Assembly: GCF_963169125.1 (NCBI RefSeq) | Contig: NC_084802.1 | Location: forward strand, 19,561,107-19,625,106 | DNA: 64,000 nucleotides | Direction: 5' to 3' | Source of the DNA: Humulus lupulus | Taxonomy: Eukaryota; Streptophyta; Magnoliopsida; Rosales; Cannabaceae | Part shown: piece after piece, positions 45,350 to 57,951 of the stretch | How positions within the stretch are numbered: position 1 is the first letter of the stretch | Layout of the letters: every line of letters begins with the position of its first letter | Notes under the pieces: model-generated | What the model saw: the letters and a program-made list of their open reading frames with translations, nothing else | What the model was told of the DNA's origin: nothing | Databases searched by the model: none | Translations under genes and position numbers: made by a program

Positions 45350-46401
45350 ATCTATATGTAAATCTTTTACATATCCATGACAGATTTCAACACATAGCAG
45401 GCATTAAACATCATAACCCAAAAAGCTACACAAATCATATAGATACTATCGTCCTATATGCAATCTATGTCTCAACAGCTATAGAACATTTACCTCTCCC
45501 CTCTTGGATCTCGAATTTAAATCATATAATAAATGGCTAGTAAATTGTAAGCATTACACACAAACCAATAGAGATTAAGAATATAATAAGAAGAATAAAA
45601 TTGCACTTAATAGAAAATTAACAAGATCCAAAGTGACTACATTAAACCCTAGAGAAAATTGTTTAGTTCATGGCAAACATGGCTAACACAATAAAGATAA
45701 ATGTCATCCTCTTTAACATCCAAAGCTTGAAAGAAATTAAAGAAGAAGAAAAGTGCAGAAAATAAAGCTTAGGAGTCAAAAGCTCTCTAAAATTCATAAT
45801 TAAAACTTAATTAAAAACCTAATCCTCAATGTTTTTAAACCTAAATCGTGTTTTCTTCTCTTCAGGGAAGTGCGCCGTGACCCTTGCTTATTCATGTCGC
45901 GGCCTGTGTCTTCAAAGTGCTCAAGGAGGTTTACGCCTCCGTCTTCAAGAGCTACAGCACTAAGGTGACCATGCCGCGGCCCATGTGTGTGCCCAAATTT
46001 TCCTGCACTCTCTGGTAGTCATCATGTCGCGACCCTAAAGGGCATGCCGTGACATTAATTCACGCTAGGCTTGGGTAGCTTTTGACCTCTTAGAGTCACG
46101 TCCCTTAAGCCCATGCCGCGACTCTAATTCTAATTTTTGAAAACTTGACAACTTTTAGTCCTTCCTTCATCAAAACTTCACCAAAAACTTCTTCGAACTC
46201 CTCCTGATGCCAATTTGACTTGAACAACCACCAAAGGCTCCATTTTCCCACCATTTCTTCTTCTTTTCACGTTTAAATCATGATTCATAGCACCAACCTA
46301 CAACAAAGGCAAACACAAGAGTAATCTTGCACAAAACAAACAAAAAGACTCAAGATTACTACAAAAAACACATCCTAAAACGACACTAAAATGTAGTTAT
46401 C
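45350..46401 (-). repeat. 5' LTR fragment of Athila-B
   Basis: It aligns with the Athila-A LTR in the segment CATAGCAGGCATTAAACATC (counterpart TATTGCAGGCTTTAAACGC), then with 42268-42699 at its outer end. GC words (GTGCGCCGTGACCC, ATGCCGCGGCCC, ATGTCGCGACCC, ATGCCGTGAC, ATGCCGCGAC) lie at 45868-46125, upstream of a TATA-like TTTAAAAACATTG on the minus strand. Confidence 0.75.
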
Positions 46402-48110
46402 TTTTTGGGTTTGGTAAAATGGCACATTGGAAAAAAATTATCTTTATTGATATTTGTAAGATTTAAAATGCTTTTTTCTGATTATTTTCGAATTATTAAA
46501 CACCATTAAAATGGTAATATTTGGTCATTATTGTTTTTCTTAAAATTTGAAATAAAATTCTTATTTTATAGGGGAGGGATCGGATAAGTGATATTTCCAG
46601 CTACATTGTTTCTTTTTTTTTATTCCTCTCAATGAAGACATAATTTTCGGATTCCTTAAAGAGTGGACGACCCTCTAAACCGAGCACAATACATGTAAAA
46701 GAGCCATTATCATTTTTTTTTCAAAAAAAAAAGGGGAGAGCATTGGGTTGGAGTGTGTGCAAGTACTAGGTAGTTTTGGTTGTTTGGGATCGATTATTAG
46801 GGGCCTAAGGATCATCTTGGAAGTAGGAAAAACAAGTTTAACGTCCCAGATCAAGATTCACCATTTTTATCCAAGAAGATGCACGTTCTTGGATAATTTC
46901 AGATTTGAGGGAGTTAGGTTTTTTTTTGGGTTCTTGAAGGCTTTTGTACAAGTTTAGGGGACCCCAAGGATCACTTTTAACATGAAGAAATGGGTTGAAA
47001 TAGTCCAGGGAAAGAAAACTGATTTTTAACTCCATTATTGGCAGTACACCGGAGTTGGAGAAAGAGGTGTCGATCCAAGGGCTACGAGCAAGTTCTTGGG
47101 CTGGGGATTATTGCTTTGAGGTGCTGGAGACAAGAGGATCACTTTGCAAGAAAAAGAATTAGATGAAACACAACCAAAATAAAGCCCTAAGCTCCCCGAC
47201 GTCGAAGAAGAAGGAACACTGACGTGAACTCCGGCGAACCTGATCTGGGTATTTTTGGAGGTGTTTTCTTCATTTTTTTTCAATCTTAAAAATTAGTACA
47301 TTAATTTTAGAGCATTTTCCAACCGGGTTCATATATTTCTGATTTTTCCTTTAATTGCTATGATTTATTGAAGTTTAAATAGAGATTAATTATGAAAAAA
47401 ATATTTTTATTGTTTAGAAAAATATTATTTTATGTTTGAATGATCTCTATATGATTTAGAATGGCTTTGTATATTTAGATTTAACTTTTGATCAATTATC
47501 AATTATTTGCTTTTAAATATGTGATTTAAGGAAATAAATGTGGAAAAATTATTTGAAGTATTCTAAATATTCTAAATTTTTTTGTATATGTTTAAATGAG
47601 ATTCCAAGTCTCTCTGTAATTTTATTTCGAATTTGTATCATTTATGTAATTTCCATGATTTATTTGGCTTATTCTATATTTTAATTATAAAAAATATTAA
47701 TGCTACTGTTTTGAACCCTAAGTAATTTTTGTGTGTTACTATAGAGTATAGAAAATGGTTTGTATCGTTAGATTCTATTTTTAATCGTTTATGTATTTTT
47801 CTTGAATTGATTGGTTTTTATATTAAATTAATTTAAAAAATAGTTATTTTGCCCAAAAAATTCTAAAATAATTTTTATAAGTTTATTTTGGATTTTTGAA
47901 CAGTTCTGTATGTTTAGTTTGAATTTTGGGCTGGTTGTATATTTATTTGAATTATTTGGGTTTTATTTGGGAAATTAAGGAAAAATAATTCACATCTGTT
48001 AAATTATTTTTCTAGTCTTATATGAGCCTTTTCCGATTATATAGGGTTTTGGAAAGTTGGTTTTTAAATTTTGTTGTCATATGATAATATTTAGAAAATT
48101 ATTCAGTCTT
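46402..48110 (+). repeat. Left part of a chromovirus-like LTR or old repeat, no gene
   Basis: There is no supported coding sequence. Continuity with 50034-50733 and 55382-55940 is inferred because the insertions between them can be removed cleanly. From 47460 to 47960 three diverged copies of TTTGTATATTTAGATTTAA...GATCAATTAT-like text occur in AT-rich DNA. Confidence 0.45.
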
Positions 48111-50033
48111 TGTAATGACCCAACTATTCTAGACTTTGGACCATTAATGACTACTCTACATAGACACTAATCTTTAATAAAACTCACAAGTGAAATAATC
48201 ATAACTTCATTAAAACTTGCAAGACAAATGTTAAACTATATAAAATTTAAAGTAGGATATGGGATCCCATGGTTTTTAAAATAAAAACAAAACATAATTT
48301 TAAATAAATGGATTACAAAATAAAGTGCGGAAAATACATATAAAGCATAATTTTTAAAAGACTAAGAAGCGACTTCATCCTCGAACCGAACGCTCAATCC
48401 ATCCATTTCCATTCTGCCTCAATACACAACCCCCAAGCTGCCAAGAACTTTTCCGCCACCATAACTATTTTCCTGCACATATAAACATAAAGAAATGAGC
48501 CTAATGCCCATCAAGGAAAATCTAACACATAAATCATATACATAAAATTCATATCGCAACTTATACTAAAACATATCATAAACATATATCACATATACTA
48601 TAATGACCATTATTACTTGGGGCTCGTAAACTAAACAAGTCATATGCCCATTAGATTTGTGGGGCTTGCTAGCTAAGCAAGTCATATGCCCATAAATTTA
48701 TTAGGGCTTGTTAGTTATACAAGTCATATGCCCAAGTCTACAACATACATAATATAACACATAAATCATAAGATAACATATAACATAACATATAAAATCC
48801 TATCCTATTTTCCTTACCAAATATACCGGGATATGAAAACAGGATTGGGACTTTGGAACACTCCTAAAAACCATCAAAGAAAGGTGAGTATACTAATGAA
48901 AAAAAGGATGAAAAAAAAATGGACGAACTATACCATCGAAAATATACTTACCAAGAATCTTATGTTTAAGATCTTAGATTTCCCAACCCAGAATAAAGAA
49001 TAGAGTTAGGATTTTGAGTAGAAAACTATAAGAACTTAAGGAAACAATACAGAAATGAACTAGAATTTAGAATACCTTTAATGCATCTATAACCGAACTA
49101 CACCTCGAACCGAAATATACTATGAACCTTACTTCCCGAGTGTTTATTAAGCTTATAAGGATAAAGCTTATAACCCCAACCCAAGTGTTTAAGCACTAAA
49201 AAATAACCTAGCAGCCTGCAGACTCTGAACTTAGCTTGATGAATGAATAAATGGCTGGGTACTAGGTCCTATTTATAGAGTTCAAGAATGAAAATATCTT
49301 CATTTAACTTGAATAAAATAATTTCTTTTTAAGTGAAAAATATTTGAATTATCGTTCAGCAGAGGCTCAAGACTCGGCCATAAAGATGCTGGACTTATAA
49401 AGAGGTTAAAGAATAAATTAAGCTCGGTTTTAAAAACATTCAAAAATATGGTACATGAGCTGACATATCGCCCCTAGAAGGTGATATATCGCCTGGGCTA
49501 ATATGCCCGAGGCTCGTCGAGGTGGTCGTGCGAAGCTACGTGTTTTTCGTATCCCCGTATGGCGATATATCGCCCCTATAGCTACGATATATCAACATAC
49601 GCTGAAATATTAAACACGAAATTGCACATTTTCAGCCCAATTTGAATTGAGTAAATAGCCTTGACTAAGTCCTCTAACGATTTCAAAGCTGTTGACAGAC
49701 CCTAGGATATTCAAATATTGATCTTAATAAACTTATTCCTCAAAAATACTTAATTATCATTAAACATACACAAGACAAGTGTTACTATCTTATTGGGTCT
49801 ATCTAAACCTTATAATATAATAAGTATCACCATCAATATCTGTCATATTAATCAAACCTTAGGTTAAAATTAATATTCTTAAACTATAGGTTAAACTTAG
49901 AAAATCTACAAGTGTTACTACGAGTGTCTAACTAAATCCCGGTCTGAACCAAAATCCACAGTCATAAAAATACTACAACTATTACTAGTACTACTACTAT
50001 CTAACTAGCTAAGTAAAGTTCTTGGACTCTATA
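48111..50033 (-). mobile_element. Solo LTR (1923 bp) with perfect target duplication
   Basis: GTCTT lies on both sides (48106-48110 and 50034-50038). On the minus strand the LTR begins TATAGAGTCCAAGAAC (TG mutated to TA, inferred) and ends GGGTCATTACA. A TATA box (CTATAAATAGGACC, minus strand) lies near 49260-49274. Palindromes GGCGATATATCGCC (49561-49574) and GGTGATATATCGCC (49480-49493) sit 200-300 bp upstream of it. No internal region; the lineage is unidentified. Confidence 0.8.
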
Positions 50034-50733
50034 GTCTTTAATGTAATTACGATATTAAAGGGCATTTTGGTAATTTTTCACGTAAAAAATATTTATATGA
50101 ATTCATGCGTTACATTAGAAACATCCTTGTTTGTGTATGTGACATTATGGTTTGAACCTTTGTGAAAGATGATTTTAAATTACGTGTCATGCACGTTAAA
50201 ATTGCATTGTTAAATTATTTCGATAATTAGGGTTTTGAAATAAAACCCTAACGCCAATTTTTAATTTTCCCTGAATGGTCGCTGTGTAATTTGACGTCTA
50301 GGAGCTAGCGGTTGTCGAGGTGACACAGCAAGTGGTTCGAGACACATCAGTAGATAATGCACTGCTTAAGGTAAGAAGAGTGGACATCTACACATAGGGT
50401 GTACGTTATGCGTACAACCTTGTGTTTCTTATTTGTTTAATTATGTAATTATATTTGTGACCTGAATAGTTGCATTAGATTGGATAGCATGAGGATAGTG
50501 CTAGGGATTTTAGTTGACATGCTTATATGATAGAGTGGGCGTGCTACTAGATTCTAGTTGCTTGTGTGGGTATAGCACTTGCACGAGTTATCTTGGGTGT
50601 GTATAACTCAAGAGAATAGGATGCCACCACGAAACTGCTGAATGTGAGTACAGCACAGGCAGGGCAACGATGTCTCGAGGGAACAACCGAGTGTGAGTAC
50701 AGTGCAGGCTAGACTAGGTGCCACTGTGGGAAT
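50034..50733 (+). repeat. Middle part of the chromovirus-like LTR
   Basis: It contains a splice-donor-like CTTAAGGTAAGAAGA near 50366, as in the other chromovirus LTRs, and repeated words GAGTGTGAGTACAGTGCAGGC (50643, 50690) that recur after the CACTA insertion at 55385 (GAGTGTGAGTACAACGCATG). Confidence 0.55.
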
Positions 50734-50753
50734 CACTTGAAGAAAAGGATTCT

Positions 50754-51345
50754 ACAACGACGACATCTATTGCGATGACTCTAAGTCGTCGTTGTATGTA
50801 GTTGAAATCCACAAAAAATTATGCTTTTGTTTAATTTATTAAAAAAAATAGGCTACAGCGACGACATGTCGTCGCTGTAGGGTACTAGGAATTTGGAGGG
50901 AACAAGAGGCGGGAATTAACCCTGTCATCGCTGTAGAGTCCTCGTCGAAAAAAATAGGGAAATATCTTCGTCTATAGCGACGACATGGGGTAAGGAGGGA
51001 ACTTGACCGCCAAAATTTGGTTGTCAATTTTCACTCCCTATGTCGTCGCTATAGAGAATCATTTATTCCAATGGGTAGTTATTTTTATTTGTTTTAGTGT
51101 ATAGGGTCCAAAAAAATGGAGGGAAAGTGGACTGTCAAATATTTCAGTCAAATTTTCACTGGCTATAGCGACGACATGTTGTCACTATAGACTGGACGTG
51201 TAGTAAACAAAACGATTCGTGTATTATTCCCTTATCTATAGCGACGACATGTTGTCGCTGTAGGGTCTCACTGTTTGAGTGAAGCAGAGCGTTCAACCTC
51301 GCCCACCAATGTTTATTACCTATGTCGTCGCTATAGGTCACGGCG
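50754..51345. repeat. Left subterminal repeats of the CACTA element
   Basis: A perfect 28 bp palindrome lies at 50853-50880 (half site CTACAGCGACGACA). Further half or full sites are at about 50754, 50935, 50978, 51041, 51164, 51237 and 51320, in both orientations. In known CACTA elements such repeats bind the TNPA-type protein. Confidence 0.85.
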
Positions 51346-53082
51346 ATATAACTCCCTAGGCAGATCCTTTCTTCCTCATTTATGTTTAGTTTTCTTCAAA
51401 GACAGAGAGGGTTCTATGTTTCTCTCTGCCGCCTAACGCTATTTTGGCCCTCCATTGTTAAGGTTAGCTGTTGTATACCTCAATAATCTAGTTATTTCTT
51501 TTAAATTTAGTTTTTTTTATGATTATTTGTGTGTATTTTGTATGCTATTGTAATGAGTTTATTAAATTTTTTGTTTTTTGGATATCATCTCTAGCTTTTG
51601 GGTATTGTTTCCAATTTTCAATATTTTTTGTTTTGTTTTGTGATTATTAGTGTATTGATAAATAATGATAGTTAATTTGTATGCATAAATAGTTTTTAAA
51701 TTAAATTTGTATGTTTGTTAATTTAATGGTTAATTTGATATTAAGTTATGAAAAATTGTTAGGTTAGATTAATTTTTTGTTTTCAATAGTATATATGTTA
51801 GGTTAAATAAAATTTGTGTTTGAATTATATATATATATGTTAGGTTCGATAAATTATATGTTGATTTGAGAATATGTTTTTGCTGTTTATCAGTGAATTT
51901 AAATGATTGTGTTAAATATTATGTATGTTCTAGGACTGGTTTATATGTTTTTATGGAGATTTTAAATTTTGGGATAGGCTAGATTACAGTCGTTATTCTG
52001 TCAAATTTTTTGTAGATTTAGAAAAACTAAACATTACAAAATAGTTTTAAAGTTAGTGTGATTGAATTTTTTAATTAATAAATTTAAAAGCAATTAACAA
52101 AAATTAATTAAAAAATATAAAATATAAATTAAAATAATAATTTCACAAGTATAAAACTTTATTAATATTTTTTAATAAAATAAGTAGAAATTAAAATAAT
52201 AATCTTTAATAATAAATTAATAAATTTATAATTAAATATTTGTTTATTTAATTAATTTTATAATATATTCATAAAATTTAACTTTACTCTTAAAATTAAG
52301 TTAAAATTAAAATAATAATGTTAAAATAATAAAACTTTATTGTTATTTTTTTAAATAAAAAGTGAAATTATAATAAGAATTTGATAATTATTAAAGAACA
52401 TAATAATAATTATAATTAAATATTTGTTTATATAATGAAACTTTATAACACATTCATAACTAACAATAATATATATTCATAAAATTTGATAATATATATT
52501 AATAAAATTTAATAATTTATTCATAAGATTCAATAAGATTTCATAATTTACTTAAAAAAATTAGTGTTTTGGTGATAAAAAAAATTATTAGTAAATAAAA
52601 GTAGTTTTTTTTTAATGATTATCACATTGTGATCATTTATTTTCTACTTGAATCAGTTATGACGATTGACAAGAGTTAGATAACTAATGTACAAATGACC
52701 AAGAATCATGTGAATGCTTTGGGAGAAGTCAGGTGTACATGAGTTTAGTGTATCAATATGCATTTGGATCGACCTAGTCACACCAGCATAATTGGGGAAA
52801 CATCTCAATTTGTTCTGGATGCGGATGATGATTTCATCAATGACGATGATGAAATTAGTAAAGATGATTTAGAAAGTACAAATGATGATGTAGGAATCAA
52901 CATTGATGAGGAATAATATTTTAATTTCAAGACTTTTCAATCAATATATGACTTTTCTCAACAATGTTTATATTTCAATAGTTCCAAATGCATTACCGAA
53001 ATTATTTATATTATGTAATTAACCTCCAACTATAACTGATTTTAAGTTAATAATTATTTAAACTATAAAGATATGTCTGTTG
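51346..53082 (+). other. AT-rich interior of the CACTA element
   Basis: Mostly intron-like AT-rich DNA. An acidic open stretch at 52800-52914 (DADDDFINDDDEISKDDLES) may be a leftover exon. Nothing else is supported. Confidence 0.5.
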
Positions 53083-54690
53083 TTGTTGCTCGTTCTCATG
53101 GCGGTGATGGAGCGGGTGATCCTCCTCCAGATCTTATGTGAGTTCCTACTTCCTATGAGATAGGTAATATACTATAATTAGTCTATGTTTTATCAATAAA
53201 TGAAAAATTGTTATTATTTTATTCAATTTAATTTTATTGTTTAATTAAAATATGCAGCGGCTGCCGCGAAAAGAAGAGGTCGTCTCAATCCAAAAATTTG
53301 CAGCAGCTCGTCAATGACAATAAAGATTAGTTGGCTCTACAACTTGATCTGAAGGAGGGAACCTACAAAGCAATTGATGATTTTGGGACATTGTTCACGA
53401 GACTTATTAGTAACCTTATTGGTCACCATGTCCCGTTATATTATGACTCATGGCTGAGTGTTCCGGATGAGCACAAGATAGGATTGATGCAAAAGATTAA
53501 GGTAAATTTATCAACTTATTCACATGTAATAATTTTTTATAATTTCAAAATTCTAACCATTTTAATTTTTTTTTGAAAGAATTCTTCATTCTTCCCCCAG
53601 CTCTCCCTGAGTGGTGACTGATAAAGACTGAGATTGAACGAGAGTTTCAGGATCGCTACAATGGAGGGTATGATGATATTGAGACAGCCAGAAAGAATGC
53701 ACTAGAGGACATGGTTAACGAGAGTTGGTAGAAGTTGGTTGACCTTTTCACCACTCCACAATTCATGGCACGCTCAAAGGCAAATCCTGCCAACAGAGCA
53801 AAACATAAGTATCCAAGTCTCCATGGATCAACCTCTTATGCTTTTGCTCGATTTAAGAAGGTACATAAAAATATATAGATAATTTGAAATATTTTTAGTT
53901 ATCTTAGTAATAATTTACATATTTAACTGATTTTTTGTTACATTTTGTTTTCTAAAGATGAATCTCCAGACTAAGGAATTACCTAACATTATTGATACGT
54001 TCCATGACATGCTCAGTAATCTGTACGTGGATGAATGAACACGAATGCTAAGGATGCATATGTAAGTAACTTTCTAAGTAATGTATATTTGTTTATTATT
54101 TAATTATATTATGTATAAATTGTCTTGTTTCAAAACTGCAGGATATCTTGCAGCAAGAAGTCTAGATACAATCTCAATCCTAATCTCAATCTGAATCTTC
54201 AGCAAGAAGTGCCTCTGTTGATGAAACACAAGTCGTCTCAAAGGTACTTGGTCAACGTCGTGGCCACAATTGAGGTATTTGATGCAAGTTGAAGGGCACT
54301 AGTACCTTTGCCTTAGGTGCCACCAGTTCCTCTTCAAAATTAGAGGCATCACCATTTTCATCCACTACAGTCGACCCTCCAATGGTACTAGCTGAGGTTT
54401 TCCAGTCCATGGTTCAACACTTTAGTCAATCCATTATGACTCAGAACAACAACTTCCAGAAAATGCAACAATTTATGCAAGCTACAAATCCGAACATCCA
54501 TGCTCCACAATGTCAGCCTGTCAACTTGGACATGAATATGATATAGTCCATGATGGTGAACTTTCCAGGCTCGGGCCAATTTCCACCACAGCAGCCACAA
54601 CCACCACAACAGCCATAGCCACCACAACAACCCGACGATGATGATGAATTTGAGATTAATTTAGATGACATCGAGTTTGATTATATTATT
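53083..54690 (+). pseudogene. Ptta/En-Spm (TNPA-like) transposon gene, several exons with stops
   Basis: Likely exons: 53083-53138 (MSVVVARSHGGDGAGDPPPD), about 53256-53501 (LKEGTYKAIDDFGTLFTRLI, then HVPLYYDSWLSVPDEHKIGL), about 53579-53860 (EIEREFQDRYNGGYDDIETA, then SKANPANRAKHKYPSLHGST), 53958-54060 (MNLQTKELPNIIDTFHDMLS) and from 54142 (QQEV...VLGQRRGHN, then a Gln/Pro-rich tail to about 54690). The motif KANPANRAKHKYPSLHGS is characteristic of the plant Ptta/En-Spm family, whose product binds subterminal repeats. In-frame stops (for example in ESW-stop-KLVDLF near 53729 and after NLYVDE near 54037) show decay. Confidence 0.8.
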
Positions 54691-54921
54691 CTTTTGAACT
54701 TATTAATATTTTGTGTTTTTTATTTATTTTGGAGACTATACTATTTATGTTTTGTTTTTTACATTTTGGAGACTATATTAATTTTAAATTGGTTTGATCA
54801 TTTAATTAATAAATTGGTTTTATTATTTAATTAAATAAAATTGTTTTATTTATTTATTTAATATTTTATTAAGTAAATTTTAATTAATATAATTAATTAA
54901 TTTTTAAAATTTTTTTTATAC

Positions 54922-55381
54922 CTACAACGACGTCCTTTCGTCGCAGTAGGGTGCTCGATGAACACAAAAATATGAGATTTCGTGATCCTACGGCGACGAC
55001 ATGTCGTCACTGAAGGCATATAAACCCACACACTCTACAACGATGACATATCATCATTGTAGATGTTGGCGGTTGACGGTTGACGGACCTAAAGCTGTAG
55101 GAGTTTTTTAAATTCAAAATTTCAAATTATAGATGTTGGCGGTCGACAGACCTACAGCAACGACATGTGGTTGCTGTAGGAGTTTTTGAAATTCAAATTT
55201 TCAAATTTTGCAATGTCCCAGCCCAACCAAAAGAAGGAACTTCCTACTGCTACTGACATGTCGTCGCTGTAGTAATACCCTACTGCGATGATTGCGTTTT
55301 GTCGTCGTTGTAGGTCGCTACACATAAGGACCTACAACGATGCCATTTTGGCGACGACTTCTTGATTTACAACGACGACAT
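54922..55381. repeat. Right subterminal repeats of the CACTA element
   Basis: Sites such as ACGGCGACGACATGTCGTCACTG (trimmed here; 54991-55013), ACAACGATGACATATCATC (55031), TACAGCAACGACATG (55151), GACATGTCGTCGCTGTAG (55255) and TTACAACGACGACATG (55368) repeat in both orientations. The final terminus is not recognisable. Confidence 0.75.
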
Positions 55382-55940
55382 GCTGAGTGTGAGTACAACG
55401 CATGCAAGGCAGATTACATTTCATGTATGATCAACGTGACTTGTTAGTATTTATGTGTGTGAGTATAACACGCATTATGTTAGTGTGATATTGTGTTTAT
55501 ATATCACACGATGACTATTATGTTTATGATGTTTGTTTATATTTAGTTGAAAGTTTATATTTTCTGGTTTGTGGAGTTATGTCCTACATAGCTTTCTTAC
55601 TGGGTGTTAGCTCACGAGTACTCTGTGTGAAGGTAAAGGCAAAGCGAAGTAGTGAGTGGTGCTGGTTCGAGGCATGGACAGAACATGTTAGGGGCTGGGC
55701 TCTAGTTATTTTATGTTTTTTTTAAAAAATAAATGTCATGTTTTAATTTCAGACTTGAACGATTATTTTCTTTACATTGTTGTTATTAAACCTAGCGTCC
55801 AACATTTTATTTTTTAAATAATGAGATCTCATTGTCTGTTAAAATTTTAAATAAATATTTTATTTTAGTGTCTTAAAGTATTTTTTTTTTAATTTTAAAC
55901 GGACTCCCTAAGTAACGCCTCAAGAAATTAGGGCGTTACA
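55382..55940 (+). repeat. 3' end of the chromovirus-like LTR
   Basis: It contains CTTACTGGGTGTTAGCTCAC and GAAGGTAAAGGCAAAGCGAAG, homologous to CTTGCTGGGCTTTGGCTCAC and GCAGGTAAAGGCAAGAGGAAG of the solo LTR at 24351-27088, and ends with GGGCGTTACA. Confidence 0.75.
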
Positions 55941-57951
55941 AATTCTATCTAACTTCCTTACCTCAAGTCCGAGTAAAGTAAAGTGCGAAAAATGTCACAA
56001 TGGGCATATAATCATAACCAAACATTCATCTTTAAAATCACGTAAGAATACTCATGCCCGACATATATATCCCACGTGTGCATGGGTCATGCACACATGG
56101 CACAAGTTGAACTGCAATTTCAAACATGCGATAATTTCACATAAAATCATAAAAGAATAATGCTATGTCTATCAATCAATCATTCATGGTTACAACATAA
56201 GAATCACATGTTTGAATAATAGACGTATTTTTCAAAGTAAATATACATTTGCATGTAACATGCATGCGTGAGAGTGTTCTTAAAATTTAACGTTTAAAGT
56301 TGATAATTTATATTTGCTTATCTCATTGCGCTTCTTCTCTAAAAATTCAGCAAGGAAAATTATTTACCATTTAATTATTTCTTTAACAACATATTTTTCA
56401 TGCAAACTTTATTATAAAATATTTAATTTTATAAGATAATTCATTTATTCTTTTAATTTCTCATGAAATAATAATTCCATCTATTATTTAAATAGCATTC
56501 TAAAGATTGTGACAAAATTTGTAGTTACTTATAATGACTATATAAATTTCTTGTTTTCTTTTAGAAAAATAAATTTACTTATAAAAAAAACTCCATTTTT
56601 ACAAATGTGAAAAATACATAAATAAACTGTGGAAAAAAGTTACATTTTCATATATAAAATCTAAGACTTAATTTATTGGAGTGTATGACTAAGTTATCTT
56701 AATTTAAAAGATATTTTTCTTATAATAAACCAAAATTCCAGCAAGCTAATTATTTGTTTAAAATCACAAAAATGAATTTTAAACCATATTCTTTTCACAA
56801 TTTAAATAAAAAAAAAATGCATATATATGTGGTCATAGCAAATCCTTTAAAGAAACTACTCATACCTGATCCACATGTATATTCCCTTTCATGCTCTTAT
56901 GGATTACAAGATAGAAAACAATTTTCAACATAGAAGAATGTAACCGATAAACTAATAAAACGCGCACACCAAGTGTATATGCAAAGAGATCCCCATAACA
57001 ACAAGAACGATTATAAGGATAGAGGTTCCATTACCTCCTTTTATAGAAATCAAAGAACTCAAAAATAACTATGGTCACCCTCTTGATTGCTAGCCTCCAA
57101 CACCCTTGTAGGCCGAAACCCTAGGCCAACACCTCCCTATGCTCTTGTGAGATTAAATCCTTAGGGGATTCGAAGCCTTCTCTTCCCTTCTTCTTTCCTT
57201 ATTTATCCTCTCCACGAACTCCCTCTCTCTTCTTTTCTCTCTCTATGCACAGCAACCACTAGGGCTTCTCACACTCTCATCCTCTTCTATACAAACCCTC
57301 GTTGATTAAACCCTAGAGCTAAGGAAAAAGAAAAGGAAATTCCCCATTTAAGGTCCTAATTTCCCTTTGATTCTTTCCCCTAAATTCATGTGATGGAGCA
57401 CCATAAAGGGAAACTAAATCCCTCCCTTGACCAACCCCCATCACACCCCCCCTCTCTCTCTCTCTCTCTATTTCAGCTATGTGTGCCTTTTCACATTAAG
57501 CTCTTCATAATCCTACCTTCCATACTCAGCACAAGTCAATCAATCAAAAGCCTTACCCTATTTGTCTATTCTCTTGATTTAAATAAAAATAATTGGAAAA
57601 GAAATTTCCCTCTATTTCCTATTTCTTTCCTTTATATTTTCTTTTTAATTTCTTAAATAAATAAAATAAAATAAAATTATGCATAGGAAAAACTATTTCA
57701 TGCTCACCATGCAACCATGCACATGTATACACACAAGTGCTCAAGTGCATCTCTACTAACCATGCACCTTGGTGCATACAATCAAAACTCATGAAATTAC
57801 AAATTAAAATATTTAAATCAACAATTAACACAAATTAAATTCACATAATTTCTACCAAAACAATTAAAAATAAATCCCTAACACTTAGCAATTTAAAATA
57901 AAATAAATCACACAATTAATTAAAATAAAAAAAAAATTTGGTGCGCTACAA
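55941..57951 (-). repeat. Partial chromovirus-type LTR on the minus strand
   Basis: On the minus strand it begins TGTAGCGCACCAAATTT (57951) and runs to a leader with GGACTTGAGGTAAGGAAGTT at 55941-55975, the splice-like block of these LTRs, where it is cut. A CT-rich start-site region lies at 57150-57250. No coding sequence is seen; the open frames here are low-complexity. Confidence 0.55.

Larger units (their letters stand above)
42268..46401 (-). mobile_element. Athila-B: non-autonomous Athila-like element with one transposon-protein ORF
   Basis: Partial LTRs at 42268-42699 and about 45350-46401 share CACCAAAAACTTCTTC, CAATTTGACTTGAACAACCA and ACACATCCTAAAAC in collinear order. The interior has the same 3' non-coding region, polypurine tracts and stem-loops as Athila-A but no gag; one ORF of another family lies in its place. 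The left LTR is cut by the chromovirus LTR; the right LTR lacks its first few hundred bases and its primer site. Confidence 0.75.
50734..55381 (+). mobile_element. CACTA (En/Spm-type) DNA transposon, decayed
   Basis: The left end CACTTGAAGAAAAGG resembles the plant CACTA terminus CACTACAAGAAAA. Dense palindromic subterminal repeats built on GCGACGACATGTCGTCGC lie at both ends (50754-51345 and 54922-55381). The interior carries a TNPA/Ptta-like gene. The right terminus is degraded or truncated, and no TNP2-type catalytic transposase is recognised, so it is non-autonomous. It sits inside a chromovirus-like LTR. Confidence 0.8.

Noticed and set aside
48111..50114. Placing the right end of the solo LTR at the GCGTTACA at 50107-50114
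   Set aside because: That gives a TG...CA unit but flanks GTCTT and TTAGA do not match, while ending at 50033 gives a perfect GTCTT duplication.
54388..54630. Minus-strand frame with repeated Trp/Leu (LWWLWLLWW)
   Set aside because: It is the complement of the Gln/Pro-rich CCACAACAGCC repeat at the end of the TNPA-like gene.
57390..57656. Open frame of 88 codons with a hydrophobic, Ser-rich product
   Set aside because: It lies in a CT-rich leader of a minus-strand LTR; low complexity and on the wrong strand for the element.
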